Notes: a model not told the origin generated them from the sequence alone. A stretch of DNA of 64,000 nt from JALZKA01 sp963721645 (GCA_963721645.1 CAVRJK010000002.1:434001-498000), one strand, 5' to 3'. Shown: positions 24,648 to 33,807, counted from the first letter of the stretch. Translations and numbers: made by a program.

Positions 24648-26471
24648 ATGTGTGCTTCGCAGCGCGTACGCAATTTCATCCGCCGGGCGAGGGTGCGAGT
24701 CGTAGTGCTGTGCGCAGGATGCATGCTGCTGGGCGCCGCAAACGCTCACGGGCAAGGGCCGGATTCCACCTATGCCGCAGCAGCAGCCGAAGACCGCGCC
24801 GCCGCCGAAGGCCGTGGGGCCGACCAGATGGGGAACCCCGAGTATCTAAGTCGAACCGCGGTACCGGTCTCCGAGTACTTCGCCAGCGGCGATGAGTCAA
24901 TCCTGCACGACCCCTTCCGCACCGATTGGAATGGGACGCGCGGCGAGATCCGGGAGGTCACGTTCAAGAACCGCTACGGCGCGACGCTGGTCGGACGTCT
25001 GTACCGCGCGAACGGCTTCGACGGCCGTTTGCCGGCAGTCGTCTTCACGCCCGGTGCCGCCTTCCAAAACGCGGAAGCCGGCCCCGGCTACACGTACGAG
25101 CCGCTGCTCGAGCAGATTGCCGAGGCGGGATATCTCGTATTCGAGTTTGAACCGCAAGGGCAGGGAGGCTCAGAACTCGAACCAAACCCGCGCGAGGAGT
25201 TCTGCGGGCCGCATGCCGGCGCCTGGTGGCGGCAGCCACAGGAGCTCGGGCTTAGGGAAACGAATGAATGCGCCGGCTACGACTCCCCCGAGATGAGCCG
25301 CCCGGGCACACCTCTCGCGGATGCCGTCTACGACGCGATGGGCCCGCTGGCCGACACACCGCTCGGCGCCGTGCTCACACCCATCGTGCTCCTCGAGTAC
25401 AGCGCGGGGGCACGGCAGGGTGAGTTCGAAGTCGACCGAGTTGCGGCGTGGTACGAGCTCTTCCGTAACCGTTTTGTCTTCGGTGCCCTGGACGCCGTCG
25501 CATGGCTGACCTCAGACGCGAATCCGTGGCGCGGCCGCGTCGACGCCCAAAGCATCGGCTTCGTCGGGCATTCGGCCGGCGCCGATGCAGCGGTGCTCGC
25601 AGGAAACGGCGACCCCCAGCAGCGAATCGACGCAGTCGTGGCGTGGGACAGCTACGGGCGCCCGCCCGTCTCCATGCCCGCCAAGGTGCCCACAATGCTG
25701 CAGCAGTCCGAGCAGCAGGTGATTGTCGGACCGTGGATACCGAAGCCTGACCCTGAGATGTGGATCAGCCATTCGATCGCCGATGAGTTCCGCGCGGCTG
25801 GCGTTCCGTCAAGTGTCATCACGCTCCGCGGATCCACGCACTCCGAGTGGTCCTACGTTCCGTACGCGCTCGTCAATCCAGTCGCCCCGCTGGCCAACAG
25901 TTCGTCGCTGGGCGGCCAGGTCGGGGTGTACTACACGGTCGCGTGGCTCGACCGCTTCCTCAGAGAGGACCCGGCGGCCGAGGAGCGCTTGTTTGCGGCC
26001 GAGTTCGACGGCTCGACCGACGCCAGCTCAATCGGCTCCGGCACGTGGGATCCCGTCAACCGTTCGAACGTTCCGTATCGCATCGAAGGCCGGCGCCCGA
26101 GCGAATTGCTTTCGCGCACGTTCCATTCGAACATCAGCTTGGGCGGCCGCAGTTGCCTCAACCTGCAAGAGGGCTGCCCTAACAACGGGGGCGAGGGGCC
26201 GCAACCGAAGGAGGCGCTCGCGGTGCAGGTCAGACCGCGGACCCTCGTCGCCGGACGGCTGACACGGGTGCGCACGCGAGTTCGCCAGGATGGGAGGCCC
26301 GTGCGCGGTGCGCTCGTCAAGCTCGGATCGCAGACGAAGCGCACCAGCCGCCGCGGGTTCGCGCGACTGCGTGTTCAGTTCGAAGAGCCAGGGATCCGCC
26401 GCCTCCGGGTCACGAAGAAGGGAGCGATCCCGGAACGCGTCCGGATTCGAGTCGTCCGGCGCGGCGCGTAG
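24648..26471 (+). CDS. Secreted alpha/beta hydrolase with C-terminal Ig-like domain
   Basis: The protein has 607 residues with a signal peptide ending A-N-A-H-G. The hydrolase core carries the nucleophile elbow F-V-G-H-S-A-G-A near residue 310, a candidate acid in A-W-D-S-Y, and G-S-T-H-S-E-W as a candidate His site near 398. Extra loops contain several Cys (F-C-G-P, N-E-C-A-G-Y; S-C-L-N-L-Q-E-G-C). Residues 520-607 form a basic beta domain (V-R-P-R-T-L-V-A-G-R-L-T-R-V-R-T). It probably acts outside the cell as an esterase or dienelactone-hydrolase-like enzyme. The substrate is unknown. AAGGGAGAG supports the ATG. Confidence 0.78.
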   Translation: MCASQRVRNFIRRARVRVVVLCAGCMLLGAANAHGQGPDSTYAAAAAEDRAAAEGRGADQMGNPEYLSRTAVPVSEYFASGDESILHDPFRTDWNGTRGEIREVTFKNRYGATLVGRLYRANGFDGRLPAVVFTPGAAFQNAEAGPGYTYEPLLEQIAEAGYLVFEFEPQGQGGSELEPNPREEFCGPHAGAWWRQPQELGLRETNECAGYDSPEMSRPGTPLADAVYDAMGPLADTPLGAVLTPIVLLEYSAGARQGEFEVDRVAAWYELFRNRFVFGALDAVAWLTSDANPWRGRVDAQSIGFVGHSAGADAAVLAGNGDPQQRIDAVVAWDSYGRPPVSMPAKVPTMLQQSEQQVIVGPWIPKPDPEMWISHSIADEFRAAGVPSSVITLRGSTHSEWSYVPYALVNPVAPLANSSSLGGQVGVYYTVAWLDRFLREDPAAEERLFAAEFDGSTDASSIGSGTWDPVNRSNVPYRIEGRRPSELLSRTFHSNISLGGRSCLNLQEGCPNNGGEGPQPKEALAVQVRPRTLVAGRLTRVRTRVRQDGRPVRGALVKLGSQTKRTSRRGFARLRVQFEEPGIRRLRVTKKGAIPERVRIRVVRRGA

Positions 26472-26534
26472 CTGAAGCAATCGCGAAGTGCGGCTTAAAG
26501 CGGTCGCCCCGTGCTCGTCGCCGAGCCCTGGGCG

Positions 26535-26966
26535 CTACTCGAGTCCGAGCTCGTCGTTGATCTGGTCGAGCGCCGAGTCGATCTCCTTGTCGATCTTCGC
26601 GCCCTGCGATCGGAGTTCCGCGAACGCGTCACCGCCCGTCTGATTTTCGACCTGCTTCTTTACGTCCGCGTAGAGCTTTTCCAGATCCGCGAAACCCGCC
26701 ACGAGCTTGGCGTGCCCCTTCTCGGCGTCCTCGGGAACCTCGATGTCCTGAAGTCCTGAGACGGCATCTTCGGCCTCGGCCTGAGCGGCTTCGAGCGAGT
26801 CGACGATCTCCTGCTTCGACGCATTGATGTCCGAGCCGATGGAGTTCGAGGCCTCGATCACCTGATCCTGGATCTGATTCACGTCATCGACGTAGTTCTC
26901 CGTGGACGCGCAGCCGGCGAGTGCGGCTGCGAGGAGGCTGACGGCGATGAGCGGGCGGGTCTTCAT
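26535..26966 (-). CDS. Small helical lipoprotein
   Basis: The protein has 143 residues, starting M-K-T-R-P-L-I-A-V with lipobox L-A-G-C at Cys19. The mature part is nearly all charged helix (I-Q-D-Q-V-I-E-A-S-N-S-I, L-E-A-A-Q-A-E-A-E-D-A-V), likely coiled coil, and acidic overall. No enzyme motif is seen. It resembles small coiled-coil cell-envelope lipoproteins. Upstream it abuts the glutathione peroxidase remnant. Function unknown. Confidence 0.7.
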   Translation of the reverse strand: MKTRPLIAVSLLAAALAGCASTENYVDDVNQIQDQVIEASNSIGSDINASKQEIVDSLEAAQAEAEDAVSGLQDIEVPEDAEKGHAKLVAGFADLEKLYADVKKQVENQTGGDAFAELRSQGAKIDKEIDSALDQINDELGLE

Positions 26967-27015
26967 GTCCGGAGCGCGGCATCCTAAAGCCAACGCAGGC
27001 TGTCTTACAAGTGAA

Positions 27016-27146
27016 CCGCCTGTCGTCCTGGTCGTCCACACCGCATCTGAGTGCGGCTACACCCCGCAGCTCGCTGGTCTGCAGGAGCTGTATGAGGAGC
27101 GCCGCTCAGACGACTTCACCGCGCTCCGCCTCACGTCGCGAAGGCT
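27016..27146 (+). pseudogene. Glutathione peroxidase remnant
   Basis: In one frame the DNA encodes P-V-V-L-V-V-H-T-A-S-E-C-G-Y-T-P-Q followed by L-A-G-L-Q-E-L-Y-E-E-R. This matches the active-site strand and helix of glutathione peroxidases (N-x-A-S-x-C-G-x-T-P-Q) with Cys as catalytic residue. There is no start codon with a ribosome site, and similarity ends after about 44 codons at a stop. The remaining two thirds of the gene are missing; the metallophosphoesterase gene ends here instead. Confidence 0.75.
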
Positions 27147-27948
27147 AGGTCAGGGTGGGCTCTTGGCGCCTCAGTCGACGTTCCAGCGGAATCACGTGGC
27201 TCACCAGCCGGGGGTCGGCGCCGTGGAGGTGCACCGCGATCGCCGGTGGGTCGTCGCCCATTCGGAGCTTCTCCTCGCGGCGCAGGTCGAGCTCGACCTG
27301 CTGGTGGCACGACGGGCAGATAAAGACGGGCACCCGCCCGATCTGGGCGGTCGCCGAGCGGTGGATGTGGCCGGTTGTGATCAGCTCGGGAGCGGTGCCG
27401 CGCACGAAGAGGTCCGCCAGCGCGTTGCGGTCGTCCTGGGCGAGCCCGATCTCGTCGAACTCGTCGAGCCCCACCCCCACGGGCGCGTGATGCATGGCCA
27501 GGATCACCGGTCCCGAGGCAGCCTCGAGCTGACTCTCGATCCAGCCGATCCGCTCTTTGCCGATGGCGCCCTCCGGCCGCAGGGAGATCGTCGTATCCAC
27601 GTTGACCACTCGAACCGGCCCGCAGTCCACGGTGTAGTCGAGGAACTCGCCGGCGCCGGCGATCCCGGGATGGTCGGAGTACGCGGCGCGCAGGTTCTCG
27701 CGGCGATCGTGGTTGCCGGGGATGGGGTGGACCGGCATGCCGAGCGGCGCCATGATCTCGCGGACCAGGTCGTACTCCGCGAGCTCGCCGTCACGGGTGA
27801 GGTCGCCGGTCAGAAGCACCGCCACGGGTGCGGGGTCGATCAGCCCAACCGCCGCTACCGCCTGGGCGAGCGCCACCGCCGTGTCCTCCTGCTCAGCGCC
27901 GGTCCCGACGTGGGGGTCCGAGATCTGCGCGATCGTCGTGAGGCTCAA
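27145..27948 (-). CDS. Calcineurin-like phosphodiesterase (CpdA-like)
   Basis: The protein has 267 residues. The metal-binding signatures run in order: I-S-D-P-H-V near residue 9, L-L-T-G-D-L-T near 45, G-N-H-D-R near 77, M-H-H-A-P near 151 and T-T-G-H-I-H-R near 191. This set matches class III cyclic nucleotide phosphodiesterases such as CpdA and Rv0805. It is predicted to be cytoplasmic with a dinuclear metal site. It could degrade cAMP made by the cyclase at 3770-7189, though other phosphoesters are possible. Confidence 0.87.
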   Translation of the reverse strand: MSLTTIAQISDPHVGTGAEQEDTAVALAQAVAAVGLIDPAPVAVLLTGDLTRDGELAEYDLVREIMAPLGMPVHPIPGNHDRRENLRAAYSDHPGIAGAGEFLDYTVDCGPVRVVNVDTTISLRPEGAIGKERIGWIESQLEAASGPVILAMHHAPVGVGLDEFDEIGLAQDDRNALADLFVRGTAPELITTGHIHRSATAQIGRVPVFICPSCHQQVELDLRREEKLRMGDDPPAIAVHLHGADPRLVSHVIPLERRLRRQEPTLT

Positions 27949-27977
27949 GGCTCAGAGCGGGGGGGAAGTGCGCGGAT

Positions 27978-27990
27978 GGGGTCAGGCACC
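27978..27990. repeat. GGGGTCAGGCACC half-site element
   Basis: A 13-mer identical in inverse orientation to the sequence touching the ccmF start (30993-31005). It lies in the 73-bp gap between the phosphodiesterase start and the amidase end. It combines the half-sites GGGGTC and GGCACC seen in the symmetric palindromes at 3041, 53096 and 55914. Confidence 0.5.
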
Positions 27991-28021
27991 GCGCTTGGGC
28001 GCAGCCCCCCTGGCGGGGCGC

Positions 28022-29426
28022 TCATGAGACCGGTGGGCGCCTGTCGGCCCATGGGCTCTCCGCTTCCAACTGCGCGGCGAGTGATAGGAGGGTCGCCTCG
28101 TCGTTGGGACGGCCCACCAGCTGAACGGCTAGTGGCATTCCCTTCTTGGAGAGGCCGATGGGCACCGATGCCGCCGGGTTACCCAGGTGGTTCCAGGGGC
28201 CTGTGTAGGGATAGGTGCGTGACATGCCGGTCACCGTGCGCAGCGCTCCCTGACCGGCCCAGCGGCCGATCTCGACAGCGGTCTCGCCCGTGACGGGCAT
28301 CATGAGCACATCACAGCGGTCGAAGATGGAGAGGATGCGCCGAGCGTCCTTGCCTTCGCCGCGGCGCGCGCGCCGAACGATCCGCCTGCCCGACAGGCGG
28401 CCTAGCTTTGCGAAGCCCTTGGTGCGTTCCTCGAGCCGTTCGGGGTGAGGGACCTTGTCGTAATCGACCGTGATGCCGTTCAGAAAGCGCGGGGTGAAGT
28501 TGTTGCCGACGAGTCCCCAGTCGGGGTCCGAGCGCTCGACGGCGTGGCCGAGGCTCGCCAACAGCGATGCGGTGTCCTCGACGCCCTGGGCGGACCTCGT
28601 CCGAAAGCTTGGCGGGGGCGGCCAGGCGGGGCGGCTTGGTCGACCAGGCGATTCGCAGTCGCCTCGGAGAGGCGCGTGCCACGTCGACGTAGGAGTGCTC
28701 GGGCGCCGGCGGTCCGCCCTGTACGCCTCCCCGGCAGATGTCCAGCCACAGGGCGGAGTCCTCAACCGTGCGGGTGACGCAACCCGTAACGGACAGGCCA
28801 TGCCAGTGCTCGCGCGCGGGTGCGAGCGAGATCCGGTCGCGCTGCGGCTTCAGTCCAAAGAGTCCGCAGAGCGCTGCGGGGATGCGGATCGAGCCACCAC
28901 CGTCGGAGGCGGACGCGCCTGCGCAGAGCCCGGCCGCAGTCGCCGAGGCGGACCCGCCACTCGATCCGCCCGGAGTACGCGAGGTGTCCCACGGGTTGCG
29001 GGTGATGCCCCACGCTTCGGTCTCCGTAAAGCCGCAGATGGCCAGCTCGGGCAGATTCGTCTTGCCGAGAACGATCGCGCCGGCAGCACGTAGCCGCCGG
29101 ACCATTTCGCCGTCTGCCGTGGCCGGTTCGTCGAAGCCGTTGGTGCCCCAGGCCGTGACCTCGCCTTCCAGATCCTCCGTGTCCTTTACGGCGATGGGCA
29201 CCCCGGCAAGCGGCATCCGGCTACCTTCGCCGGCGGCGAGCCTCGCCTCGACCTCTGTGGCGTCGGCACGAGCCCTGTCGGCCAGAACTACCCGGTAGGC
29301 GTTCAGGTCGGTGTCGAGCGCTTCAATCCGGTCCAGATAGAGATCGACGAGCTCGCTCGGCGTCACGTCCCCCGAGCGGACCATCTCAGCCTGGCGGGCG
29401 ACCCCCGCAAACGCCACGTCGCTCAT
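28022..29426 (-). CDS. Amidase-signature hydrolase, one-base frameshift
   Basis: The N-terminal part starts at 29426 (M-S-D-V-A-F-A-G-V) and holds the Ser-cisSer-Lys triad: V-K-D-T-E-D, G-G-S-S-G-G-S and G-G-G-S-I-R-I-P-A-A. Near 28593 the frame changes by one base, after L-S-D-E-V, and resumes as V-E-D-T-A-S-L-L. It then runs to 28022 with the family ending M-P-L-A-V-Q-L-V-G-R. Joined, the protein is about 467 residues, normal for amidases of the AtzF/GatA family that hydrolyse amide bonds. The clean coding pattern on both sides suggests a missing base rather than decay. The substrate is not predictable. Confidence 0.82.
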
Positions 29427-29444
29427 GGCGGCGGAGACTATTTC

Positions 29445-30149
29445 CTAGGTCGGCTGTGCGGTCGGGCGGATCAGGATCTCGTTGATGTCCACGTGCTCGG
29501 GCTGGGACAACGCGTACATCACGGCACGTGCGATGTCGTCGTCTTCCAGGGCACCTTCGGGCTTGTTGTCGAAAAACGGTGTGTCGACCATCCCCGGCTC
29601 GATCAGGGTGACGCGGATGCGCTGGTTGTCGTGCATCTGGCGAAGCTCCTGGCGGAGCGCCTCGCCCATCGCCGTCACCGACCACTTGGTGGCCGAATAG
29701 AGCGAGCCCGGGAGCGCCCGCCTGCCCGCGACCGAGCTGGTGATCACGAAATGCCCGGTGCCCTTTTCGAGGAGATGGGGGAGGGTCGCGCGGATCGTGT
29801 AGGCGACGCCCAGCACGTTCGTCAGCACCATCGACTTCCAATGCTCGGGCGACTCCTCGAGAAAACCGCGCGAGGCTCCAAAGCCGGCGTTTGCAAATAC
29901 GGCGTCGAAGCCGCCGAAGGCCTCGGTCGCCTTGGCGACCAGGTTCTCGCAGTCTTCCCACTCACCGACGTCGCAGCGCACGGCAACGGCCTTGTCGTCG
30001 CCGCCGAGATCGGAAGCGAGCGCTTCGAGCTTGTCCTCGGAGCGCGCGGCGAGGACGAGGCGATAGCCCGCGTCGGCAGCCTGGTGGGCGGTCTTCGCAC
30101 CGATGCCCGTGGAGGCGCCGGTGATGAGGAGAACGGGGTTTTCAGCCAT
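29445..30149 (-). CDS. Short-chain dehydrogenase/reductase
   Basis: The protein has 234 residues. The nucleotide-binding G-A-S-T-G-I-G lies near residue 11, the N-A-G motif at F-A-N-A-G-F near 90, and the catalytic S...Y-x-x-x-K as S-S-V-A-G...Y-S-A-T-K near 138-157. This is a classical SDR oxidoreductase. The R-S-E-D segment after strand 2 suggests NADP preference, which is uncertain. It ends 18 bp before the amidase start and is probably cotranscribed with it. Substrate unknown. Confidence 0.9.
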   Translation of the reverse strand: MAENPVLLITGASTGIGAKTAHQAADAGYRLVLAARSEDKLEALASDLGGDDKAVAVRCDVGEWEDCENLVAKATEAFGGFDAVFANAGFGASRGFLEESPEHWKSMVLTNVLGVAYTIRATLPHLLEKGTGHFVITSSVAGRRALPGSLYSATKWSVTAMGEALRQELRQMHDNQRIRVTLIEPGMVDTPFFDNKPEGALEDDDIARAVMYALSQPEHVDINEILIRPTAQPT

Positions 30150-30213
30150 GCATACGAAGCTAGCGAGGAGTAGTTTTCAAATGGACAGAACCATCCAACC
30201 ATTGGGGGTAGAG

Positions 30214-30498
30214 ATGTACGTCAGAGTTGTCCGGTTCACCGACGTGGATGCCGGCCATTTGGAAGAGCGCAAGGCGCAGATCGAGGAAAGTGGCGGACCG
30301 CCCGAAGGGGTCTCGGCCACGAAGGTTCAGATCCTTCACGACAAGGAGCAGTCGACCTCGGTCGTGCTTCAGTTCTTCGATTCGATGGATGACCTGGAGT
30401 CGAGTGAAGCCGTCTTCAGCGCGATGGATCCAGGGGATACGCCCGGGACCCGAGTGTCCGTTGATCGCTGCGAGCTGAAGATCGAGCTGAACGCGTAG
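30214..30498 (+). CDS. Small dimeric alpha-beta-barrel-like protein
   Basis: The protein has 94 residues. The ATG at 30214 follows GGGGGTAGAG. M-Y-V-R-V-V-R-F-T-D-V opens a strand, then helix (H-L-E-E-R-K-A-Q-I), strands (S-T-S-V-V-L-Q-F-F-D) and a second helix. This ferredoxin-like layout matches ABM or stress-response dimeric alpha-beta-barrel proteins. No catalytic residues can be named. It is separated from ccmE by 56 bp. Confidence 0.65.
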   Translation: MYVRVVRFTDVDAGHLEERKAQIEESGGPPEGVSATKVQILHDKEQSTSVVLQFFDSMDDLESSEAVFSAMDPGDTPGTRVSVDRCELKIELNA

Positions 30499-30554
30499 GA
30501 CAAACGACGAACCCGCGGGGGCGCGAAAGCGTCCCTGCGATAATCCGGGGTGGC

Positions 30555-30983
30555 GTGGACCCCGAAAAGAAGCGAAAGATTCGCCTCGTTGTAGCCCTGA
30601 GCGTGGCAGTGCTCCTGGCCACGGCGCTCGTCTACACGTCGTTCAGCGCGTCTACCGAGGCGAAGTCTCCCTCTGAGCTCCTGGCGCAGACCCCGGCCGG
30701 TGCTGTCGACGCCTACGGCAAGGTCGTTTCCGAGGAAACCCTCCCTGACGGCTCGCGCGAATTCGTCATCGCCGACCCGGAGGACCCGTCCAAGGAAGTG
30801 CCCGTCGAGTACGAGGGCCAGGTTCCCGACCCCTTCCGTGAGGGGCGCGACGTGATCGTCACGGGGCAGATGGTCGAGGGCACGCTCGTCGCCGAGAAGG
30901 ACAGCCTGATCACGAAGTGTCCCTCGAAGTTCTCAGACGAGGCCGAAGAGGATCCGAACATCGTGATCGACGAATCTCTTTGA
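30555..30983 (+). CDS. ccmE: Cytochrome c maturation heme chaperone CcmE, Cys variant
   Basis: The protein has 142 residues and a GTG start. One N-terminal membrane anchor (about 9-30) precedes an OB-fold domain with S-R-E-F-V-I-A-D and V-I-V-T-G-Q-M. Proteobacterial CcmE binds heme through His in H-x-x-x-Y; here the site reads K-C-P-S-K-F, Cys in place of His and Phe in place of Tyr. Cys-type CcmE with CxxxY is known from archaea and some Gram-positives, but the missing aromatic hydroxyl is unusual. It begins the ccmE-ccmF-ccmI-like operon. Confidence 0.85.
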   Translation: MDPEKKRKIRLVVALSVAVLLATALVYTSFSASTEAKSPSELLAQTPAGAVDAYGKVVSEETLPDGSREFVIADPEDPSKEVPVEYEGQVPDPFREGRDVIVTGQMVEGTLVAEKDSLITKCPSKFSDEAEEDPNIVIDESL

Positions 30984-30992
30984 ACTCTAAGA

Positions 30993-31005
30993 GGTGCCTG
31001 ACCCC
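30993..31005. repeat. GGTGCCTGACCCC element abutting the ccmF start codon
   Basis: The inverse of the 27978 element. It fills the space just before the ATG at 31006, where a ribosome site would be expected, and itself contains an in-frame GTG at 30994. It may lower or control ccmF translation, or simply be a tolerated insertion. Confidence 0.5.
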
Positions 31006-33253
31006 ATGAGCGAGCTTTCGATTGATGCTGGGCACGCCTGCCTGGTCGGCGCGCTCGTTGCCTTCGTTTACGGCGGCATCGCGGGGATGTACGGCGGTCA
31101 CACCGGCGACAGGCGCTGGGTCGATTCGGCGCGCCGCGCCGTCTACGCTGCCGCTGCGCTCCTCGTTGTCTGCGTCGTAGTCCTCGAGTCCGCCTTCCTT
31201 CGCTCCGACTTCTCTGTCGCGTTGGTGGCCGATCATTCCTCGACCACCACGCCGACGCTCTACAAGATGACCGCGCTGTGGGGGAGCCAGGGCGGCTCGC
31301 TCCTGCTCTGGGCGTTCGTCCTATCGCTCGCATCGTCGGGCGTTCTCTTCGCCACACGCCACAAGCACCGCGAGGTCGTGCCGTGGGCGACCGCGGTCCT
31401 GTGCGGACTCGGCGCGTTCTTCGCCGGTCTCATGATCTTCTCGGGTGGCGACGCCATGCCGTTCACCCGAATGAGCCCGGTTCCCGCCGAGGGGCTCGGC
31501 CTCAACCCGCTCCTTCGGCATCCCGCGATGGCGATCCATCCGCCGATGCTCTATTCCGGCTACGTCCTGTTCTCGATCCCGTTCGCGTTTGCGGTCGGAG
31601 CCCTCAAGGCGCGCAGGCTCGACACGAGCTGGATCCGATCGACCCGGCGCTTCGCTCTCCTGGCGTGGATCTTCCTGTCGATCGGCATCCTGCTCGGCGC
31701 GGGCTGGTCATACGTGGAGCTCGGATGGGGCGGCTACTGGGGGTGGGACCCGGTCGAGAACGCCTCGCTCATGCCATGGCTGGTCGGGACGGCGTTCCTC
31801 CACTCGATCATGGTCCAGGAGCGCCGGGGCATGCTCAAGGTGTGGAACGTCTCGCTGATCTGCGGGACGTTTGCGCTGTCCCTGCTCGGAACGTTTCTCG
31901 TGCGCTCGGGGATTCTCCAGTCCATCCACGCGTTCGGCGAATCGACCGTCGGCACGCCGCTCCTGATCCTGATCGCGACCGTTCTGGCCGGCTCGACGGC
32001 CTCTGATCGTCTCCCGCCTCCCGGATCTGCGCTCCGAACGCCGGGTCCAGTCGCTGGCGTCACGGGAGGCCGTCTTTCTGGTCAACAACATCCTCCTGAT
32101 CGGCCTTGCATTCGTCGTTTTTTACGGCACCTTCTTCCCGCTGATCGCCGAGGCGTTCACGGGCAACCGCTCGACTCTTGCGGCGCCCTGGTTCGACCAG
32201 TACGTGACGCCCCTCGCGATCCTCCTCGTCCTCTTCACGGGGATCGGCCCGCTGTTGGCCTGGCGTCAGGTCAGCGCCGGGCGGGCCCTCCGCCTGTTCG
32301 GACCGCCCGTGGCGTTCGCTGCCGTGGTGCTCGTCGCACTGCTGGCGCTCACCGATACCGCCGATGAGCCCGGGGCGCTCATCATGTTCACGTTCGCCGC
32401 CTTCGCTTTCGCGGGACTCGTCGGGGAGTTCGTGCGCGGGGCCGCTGCGCAGAACTCGCTCACGGGTGACGGCTTCCTGCTTTCGCTCGGGCGGGTAACC
32501 GCACGCAACCGCCGGCGCTACGGCGGCTACATCGTCCACATCGGGATCATCCTGGCCTTCGTCTCGATCGCGGCCTCATCGAGCTTTCAGTCCTCGGACG
32601 ACGTCCGCATGCTGCCGGGTGACACCACGACGGTCGGCGACTACGACGTGACTTACGTGCGCCCGACAGCGTTTCGAGATCTCGAAGAGGACCGGCTGAC
32701 GTTCGGCTCGGTGGTGGAGGTAAGGCGCGACGGTGAGTTGGTGGACACGCTCACGCCGAGCCGCAACTACTACTCCTCGAGTTCCACGGGAAGCGTGCGG
32801 AGCTTCTTCGAGGGCGAGGCGACCTCGGAGGTCGGGCGCTCCGGCGGAGCGGGGGAGGACTTCTGGACGGCGATGCGGCCAGACCTGACGGAGCCCACGA
32901 TCGAAAACTTCATCGCCGGCGCCGATCGCAGGATCGACCAGGCGACGATTCCCGAGACGCTGCCCGACCCGACCACCCCAGGCGGCCTCGAGATCATGCG
33001 CGGCATCGCGGAGCAACGCTCCGTGCTTCAGGGTGCGGCGATCACCAACCTCGAGCGCCGCTTCTCGGAGGGCCAGATCCCCGTCGACTTCAGGATCAAC
33101 GTGAACCCGCTGGTGATCTGGATCTGGGTGGGCGGCGCGGTCGGAGTGATCGGCGGCCTGATCGCTGCTTGGCCTGCGGCTTCGGCGCGCCGTCGCCGGG
33201 TCTCCGACGTTTACGCGGCGCGTCTTGCCAAGGATCTCGGCCGCGCCTCGTAG
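31006..33253 (+). CDS. ccmF: Cytochrome c heme lyase subunit CcmF, one-base frameshift
   Basis: The start is ATG at 31006 (M-S-E-L-S-I-D-A-G), or in-frame GTG at 30994. The N-terminal frame holds the CcmF hallmarks M-A-I-H-P-P-M-L-Y and G-W-G-G-Y-W-G-W-D-P-V-E-N-A-S, the WWD heme-handling domain. After A-G-S-T-A an extra T near 32002 shifts the frame, which resumes as L-I-V-S-R-L-P-D-L-R and runs to 33253. The joined product is about 749 residues with many membrane helices, typical for CcmF, which attaches heme to apocytochrome c. The gene is probably intact in the organism, with the extra base a sequence error. Confidence 0.85.
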
Positions 33254-33265
33254 CCTCCTCGGCCC

Positions 33266-33571
33266 ATGGAGGTCGCCCTCATCGCGCTGTTCGTCATCGC
33301 CGCTGTCGCGCTCTTCGTCTCGATCCCGCTCAGGCCGGACGCAAAGGGCGAAGAGGAGCGGATCGAGGATCCCGAGCGTGCCGAGCTCGAAGCTCGCAAG
33401 GAGTCGAAGTACCGCGAGATCCGCGACGCGGAGATGGATCGCGAGCAGGGAAAGCTGAACAAGGCGGACTGGGCTCGCGCTGACGCTGAGCTCCGGCGCG
33501 AGGCAATCGCGATCCTGCGCGAGATCGACGCCTTGAAGGAGCGGGGCGGGCGGGACCCCCAGAGCCTCTAG
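33266..33571 (+). CDS. Small membrane-anchored protein of the ccm operon (CcmI N-terminus-like)
   Basis: The protein has 101 residues. One membrane helix (about 2-20) is followed by a charged coiled-coil segment rich in Glu, Arg and Lys (E-R-A-E-L-E-A-R-K-E-S-K-Y-R-E-I-R-D-A-E). The layout D-x-x-x-G-K-L...D-Y/W resembles the N-terminal anchor and helix of CcmI without its TPR domain. It sits 12 bp after ccmF. It may help present apocytochrome to the lyase, judged from position only. Confidence 0.6.
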   Translation: MEVALIALFVIAAVALFVSIPLRPDAKGEEERIEDPERAELEARKESKYREIRDAEMDREQGKLNKADWARADAELRREAIAILREIDALKERGGRDPQSL

Positions 33572-33582
33572 AATCGCCCCCG

Positions 33583-33807
33583 ATGGAACAGATCCTCCAA
33601 GTCCTTCAGGTATTCGTCTCGGTCATCTTGATCATCCTCGTCCTGCTCCATTCGGGCAAGGACGCGGGACTCTCGGGCGCATTCGGCGTCGGTGGCGGTG
33701 GCGGCTCGTTCGCGGGCGGCTCGCTGGTAGAGCGCAACCTGACTCGCTGGACCATCTTCTTCGCGATCGTGTTCGCCCTGAACACGCTCGTGCTCCTCAA
33801 GCTCTAA
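33583..33807 (+). CDS. secG: Protein translocase subunit SecG
   Basis: The protein has 74 residues. Two membrane helices (about 5-24 and 53-72) flank a Gly/Ser-rich loop, G-K-D-A-G-L-S-G-A-F-G followed by G-G-G-G-G-S-F. This is the standard SecG layout and length. It associates with SecYE in the cytoplasmic membrane and aids protein export. It lies 11 bp downstream of the ccmI-like gene and 7 bp before a lipoprotein gene, so it may share their transcript. Confidence 0.92.
   Translation: MEQILQVLQVFVSVILIILVLLHSGKDAGLSGAFGVGGGGGSFAGGSLVERNLTRWTIFFAIVFALNTLVLLKL

Noticed and set aside
27046..27054. Selenocysteine codon in the glutathione peroxidase remnant
   Set aside because: The catalytic position is a Cys codon (TGC), so no recoding is needed.
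26902..28293. 463-residue plus-strand reading frame
   Set aside because: It lies mostly antisense to the phosphodiesterase and amidase genes and shows shadow-type composition. Only its first part (27016-27146) carries real similarity, to glutathione peroxidase.
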